Source of the DNA: Acanthochlamys bracteata
Taxonomy: Eukaryota; Streptophyta; Magnoliopsida; Pandanales; Velloziaceae
DNA length: 64,000 nt
Reading direction: 5' to 3'
Assembly: GCA_019914995.1 (NCBI GenBank)
Contig: CM034138.1
Coordinates: 2,232,001-2,296,000 of the forward strand
Below the pieces are notes generated by a model, which saw only the letters and a list, made by a program, of their open reading frames with translations, was not told the origin of the DNA and did not search any database. Positions 61,501-64,000 of the stretch are shown in pieces. Position 1 is the first letter of the stretch. The number at the start of each line of letters is the position of its first letter. The translations under genes and the position numbers were made by a program.

Positions 61501-61769
61501 GATGTACTATGCTGGAAAACACAAAGAAAACTCCACCTCAACACTGAGACAACAAACCAAAACAAAATCAATGTGTACAGATCCGTAGATAACAAAAAGC
61601 TCCCGATATTTCTGGAAGTAGCAGAAACTAACCCAGACGAAGTAGTAGACAGACAAACACGAGATACCTTGAAGTAGAAGGGGTAATTGGGATCATCGCA
61701 GCCGCCATGGGGTTGGAGACTAGCGATATCCTCGAGCTCAGCGCCGATCGAGAGCATGAAGAACACCAT
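58555..61769 (-). CDS. CXXC zinc-binding protein, DUF866 (CZIB/C1orf123-like)
   Basis: A small conserved eukaryotic protein that binds zinc through two CXXC pairs; its exact role is not established. Five exons close in frame: 61769-61668, 61256-61149, 59738-59571, 58793-58683 and 58596-58555, giving 176 residues. Key motifs are PHGGCDDPNYPFYFKVKCENCG (first CXXC, residues about 37-40), VQKCKLCGREGT (second CXXC, about 71-74), MVFDCRGFEPVDF and EFAEYDEKGECPVSI. The last exon adds a basic tail, VKKQDKGGKTCYM, beyond the usual domain end. The ATG at 61769 is the first in frame and matches family N-termini (MVFF). Intron 2 is long, about 1.4 kb. Confidence 0.92.
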
Positions 61770-61909
61770 CTCCGCTCCGGTGAGAATCGAAATTAGAAAT
61801 TCCAGTAGAAGAAATTTAGAAAGATCGATGAAGAGAGAGAGATTGCTTCAGAAGACAACTGAAAAAAGAAAACGCTGGAGTAGGAAAGTGATCCGGAGCT
61901 TTTAGGGCG

Positions 61910-62045
61910 TATTTTATAATAGGAAGCTGTTGCCGAATCTAAGCTGAGCGGGGAATGAAAATGTAACAAGCGATTCGCGCGTAAGAACGACGCAAGCCCA
62001 TTATCTTATTCAACCTTGCGGGCCATATACTCGGCACTGGCCCAT
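61910..62045. promoter_or_regulatory. Shared promoter between DUF866 and SEC61 beta genes
   Basis: A minus-strand TATAAAATA at 61910-61918 lies about 140 bp before the DUF866 ATG. Site II cores read on the minus strand are TGGGCT (plus AGCCCA, 61995-62000) and TGGGCC (plus GGCCCA, about 62039-62044). The SEC61 beta leader exon ends at 62209. The two genes are therefore divergent and share roughly 150-250 bp. Confidence 0.5.
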
Positions 62046-62209
62046 TCTACAGCGATATTGGGTTGGCTAAAACTCGTAACTGAAAAGAGGAGCGTATCTC
62101 CGCTTCACGCGTTAAAACAGTCTTCTTCCCGCATTAACAATCGACAACCACAAGAAGGAATTCTGCTTCTTCATATTCTCTCGCGTTGCTCAGATCTCAA
62201 GCAGCACAG

Positions 62210-63530
62210 GTTAGAATTATTCGTTAATCGCGTGTGTTCATTGTTGGATCGTCTTTGCTTTGCTTTCTATTTGGCTGAGATCGAATTTGTTAGTGAACGA
62301 ATAGAATTTGTTGTTGATAGTTTGATTTTGATATTTCAATTTTGATCATTTTGGATTGGGCATAGGTGATTCATATATGTTAGATTTTCTGATTTAAGAT
62401 CTATAGAAGCCAGATCTTGTCTCTATGTAGTATATGGTAAATTATGTTGGTCTTTTACCTGAATAGAAGCATTATGCATGTTTTGTGTGATAGATTTAAA
62501 TCTCAAAGATGTTTATATTGATCTGCAATGTCTTTTTTGTATAGACCTTTAATCACTTCGTCTAGATCTGTTTGTGTCAAGTAGTCGTTTAATTCTGAAA
62601 AAAAAATACAGTATCTCTCGGGTTGTTTTCTCCTACTTGAACTTCAATGCATGGACCTAAAAATGGAAGGACCTACCTTTGTTCTATAGCACTATCATTG
62701 GGTTGTTTTAAAGACAAAGTGGCTTCTAAATGTACTTGTGTTCCAGCATATGTCAATTCTTTGTTCACACCAGTTTCTTGCAATGCATATTGATTTTGTG
62801 TTGACTGATTTTTTTATTTATTGAGAAACTTGTTTTGTTGAACTTTCAAGATCCCGTTCTACATGTTCTTGTGTGCTACTTGAATCTTATAGCATAAGAA
62901 TGATATTGTTTACTTGGTTCCCTTCCCACATAAACTCATTTTCTAACCTGGGTATTTTGGTTGATCTTAATAGCTCTAATGACAGTTGGTGTAGAGATTT
63001 GCTCGATAAGTTCTATAAGGATAGCAGCAGGTGATCATACTATTCGCTAGTTTGTAAAATAGTATCGCCTAGTTTCAATTTTTGTCGACAAAGAGTAGAG
63101 AAGTTCAAAAGTTATAAAATTCTTATGCCTTTCTGTTGATTCCATCTCCTCCACTTGGTCTGTTGGAATCTCTTTGGGAATTTTGCTTGGTTTGCTCTTT
63201 TTGTTGAGACATGTATTATTGTGTGGTAATTTCTTCAGGTTCCATAACTTCTGTTGGAATCTTGTTTTTCTTAGTGTTGCTTTCATCTTTGTTTCTGTTA
63301 ATGCCTTCTGCACATGGATATCTAAGAAAGAATGGTGGTAAGGAGTTCCTTTTATTCAAGATGCTTCCTTTAAGTTACAAAATCTATATCTTGTTGGCAC
63401 TTTGCTTAGTCATTGTCTTGACAAATAATAGATCTGCCAATCTTTCTGTGTATTATTTTAGGACTATTCAACAAGTCAAATTGCTTGTAAGAATGTATCA
63501 TCATTAGCAATTTACTATTTGTTATTTTAG
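62210..63530 (+). other. Leader intron of the SEC61 beta gene
   Basis: Donor CACAG/GTTAGA at 62209/62210 and acceptor TTATTTTAG at 63530, with a T-rich interior of 1.3 kb, lie entirely in the 5' UTR. Long leader introns often raise expression of plant housekeeping genes. Open frames inside it have no domain and are not called. Confidence 0.55.
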
Positions 63531-63546
63531 GTTGTTCAAATAAAAG

Positions 63547-63792
63547 ATGGTTGCAAATGGGGAAGCACCAGCAAGAGGCAGCGCCGCAGCTGCTGCAAGC
63601 TTGCGCAGGCGAAGAACCAGCGGCTCCAATGCAGCTTCAGGTGGTGCAAACACCATGCTCCAGTTCTATACTGATGACACTGCAGGTCGCAAGATGTCTC
63701 CAAACACTGTTCTCATTATGAGTATCGGGTTTATTGCAATTGTTGCTCTTCTACATGTCTTCGGCAAACTTTATCTTGTTCGTAGGAATTAA
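63547..63792 (+). CDS. SEC61B: Sec61 complex subunit beta
   Basis: The small tail-anchored beta subunit of the ER protein translocon. A single coding exon gives 81 residues, usual for plants. The N-terminal half is Ala/Ser/Gly-rich with an Arg cluster (SLRRRRTSG), followed by the conserved block [17 protein letters not shown] just before the membrane anchor [21 protein letters not shown] (about residues 56-76), and a short luminal end LVRRN. The ATG sits 16 bases after the leader-intron acceptor. The 3' UTR runs towards the window end. Confidence 0.96.
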   Translation: MVANGEAPARGSAAAAASLRRRRTSGSNAASGGANTMLQFYTDDTAGRKMSPNTVLIMSIGFIAIVALLHVFGKLYLVRRN

Positions 63793-64000
63793 GGAAGATT
63801 CAGTTTCTACCCCGACATGCAGCAGCTCCTTAGTTTCACCTTATTTCAATTTTGTAGAGCTATAATCAGAGATTAACTTATAGATAAACTATAGCTTTTC
63901 AATAAGACCAGGAGGTGGAGCATGTTTTTAATGTGATATGCTTTTTTTGTATGACTAGATTCTCCATGGAATAAACATCTTGATATGCACAAAGAAATTT

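Overview
This is nuclear DNA from a flowering plant, most likely a eudicot. Genes are split by many GT-AG introns and spaced a few kb apart. The intergenic DNA is very AT-rich, with short terminal-repeat DNA transposons, microsatellites and old retroelement pieces. Families seen include a vacuolar processing enzyme, arabinogalactan peptides, an IAA-conjugate hydrolase, a chloroplast-type PPR protein and DUF1639. The species cannot be named from the sequence. There is no sign of an operon, CRISPR array, phage or bacterial insert.

Layout from left to right: the 3' end of a PHAX-domain gene (+, ending 1936); an unresolved possible transcription unit (+, about 3050-5550); a clade-E protein phosphatase 2C (-, 5638-8076); a ten-exon PPR gene of the At1g10910 type (-, 12412-17168); a long gene-poor stretch with an LTR fossil and AT-rich repeats (17.2-22.0 kb); a nine-exon vacuolar processing enzyme (+, 22122-26785); a textbook non-autonomous hAT element with 8-bp target duplications (27671-28525); two intronless arabinogalactan-peptide genes (+, 30981 and 35499) separated by a LINE endonuclease fossil; an ER-retained ILR1-like auxin-conjugate hydrolase (-, 38891-43172); a DUF1639 gene with two possible first exons (-, 44751-48132); the v-SNARE VTI11 (+, 51212-53474); a second small hAT element (54281-54673); ribosomal protein eS30 (-, 55947-56356); a CXXC zinc-binding DUF866 protein (-, 58555-61769), head to head with SEC61 beta (+, 63547-63792).

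The genes do not form one pathway. Several are housekeeping genes (PHAX, eS30, SEC61 beta, VTI11, DUF866), and some of their promoters carry TGGGCC/TGGGCT site II motifs. Several products act in the secretory and vacuolar system: SEC61 beta at the ER translocon, VTI11 in vacuolar traffic, the processing enzyme in the vacuole, an HDEL hydrolase in the ER and two GPI-type peptides at the cell surface. I regard this as chance neighbourhood. Exon joints were read by eye and checked for reading-frame closure. I found no convincing new biological system. The best leads are the alternative first exon of the DUF1639 gene, the upstream ORF abutting the VPE start, the shared DUF866/SEC61 beta promoter and the unresolved unit near 3-5.5 kb.
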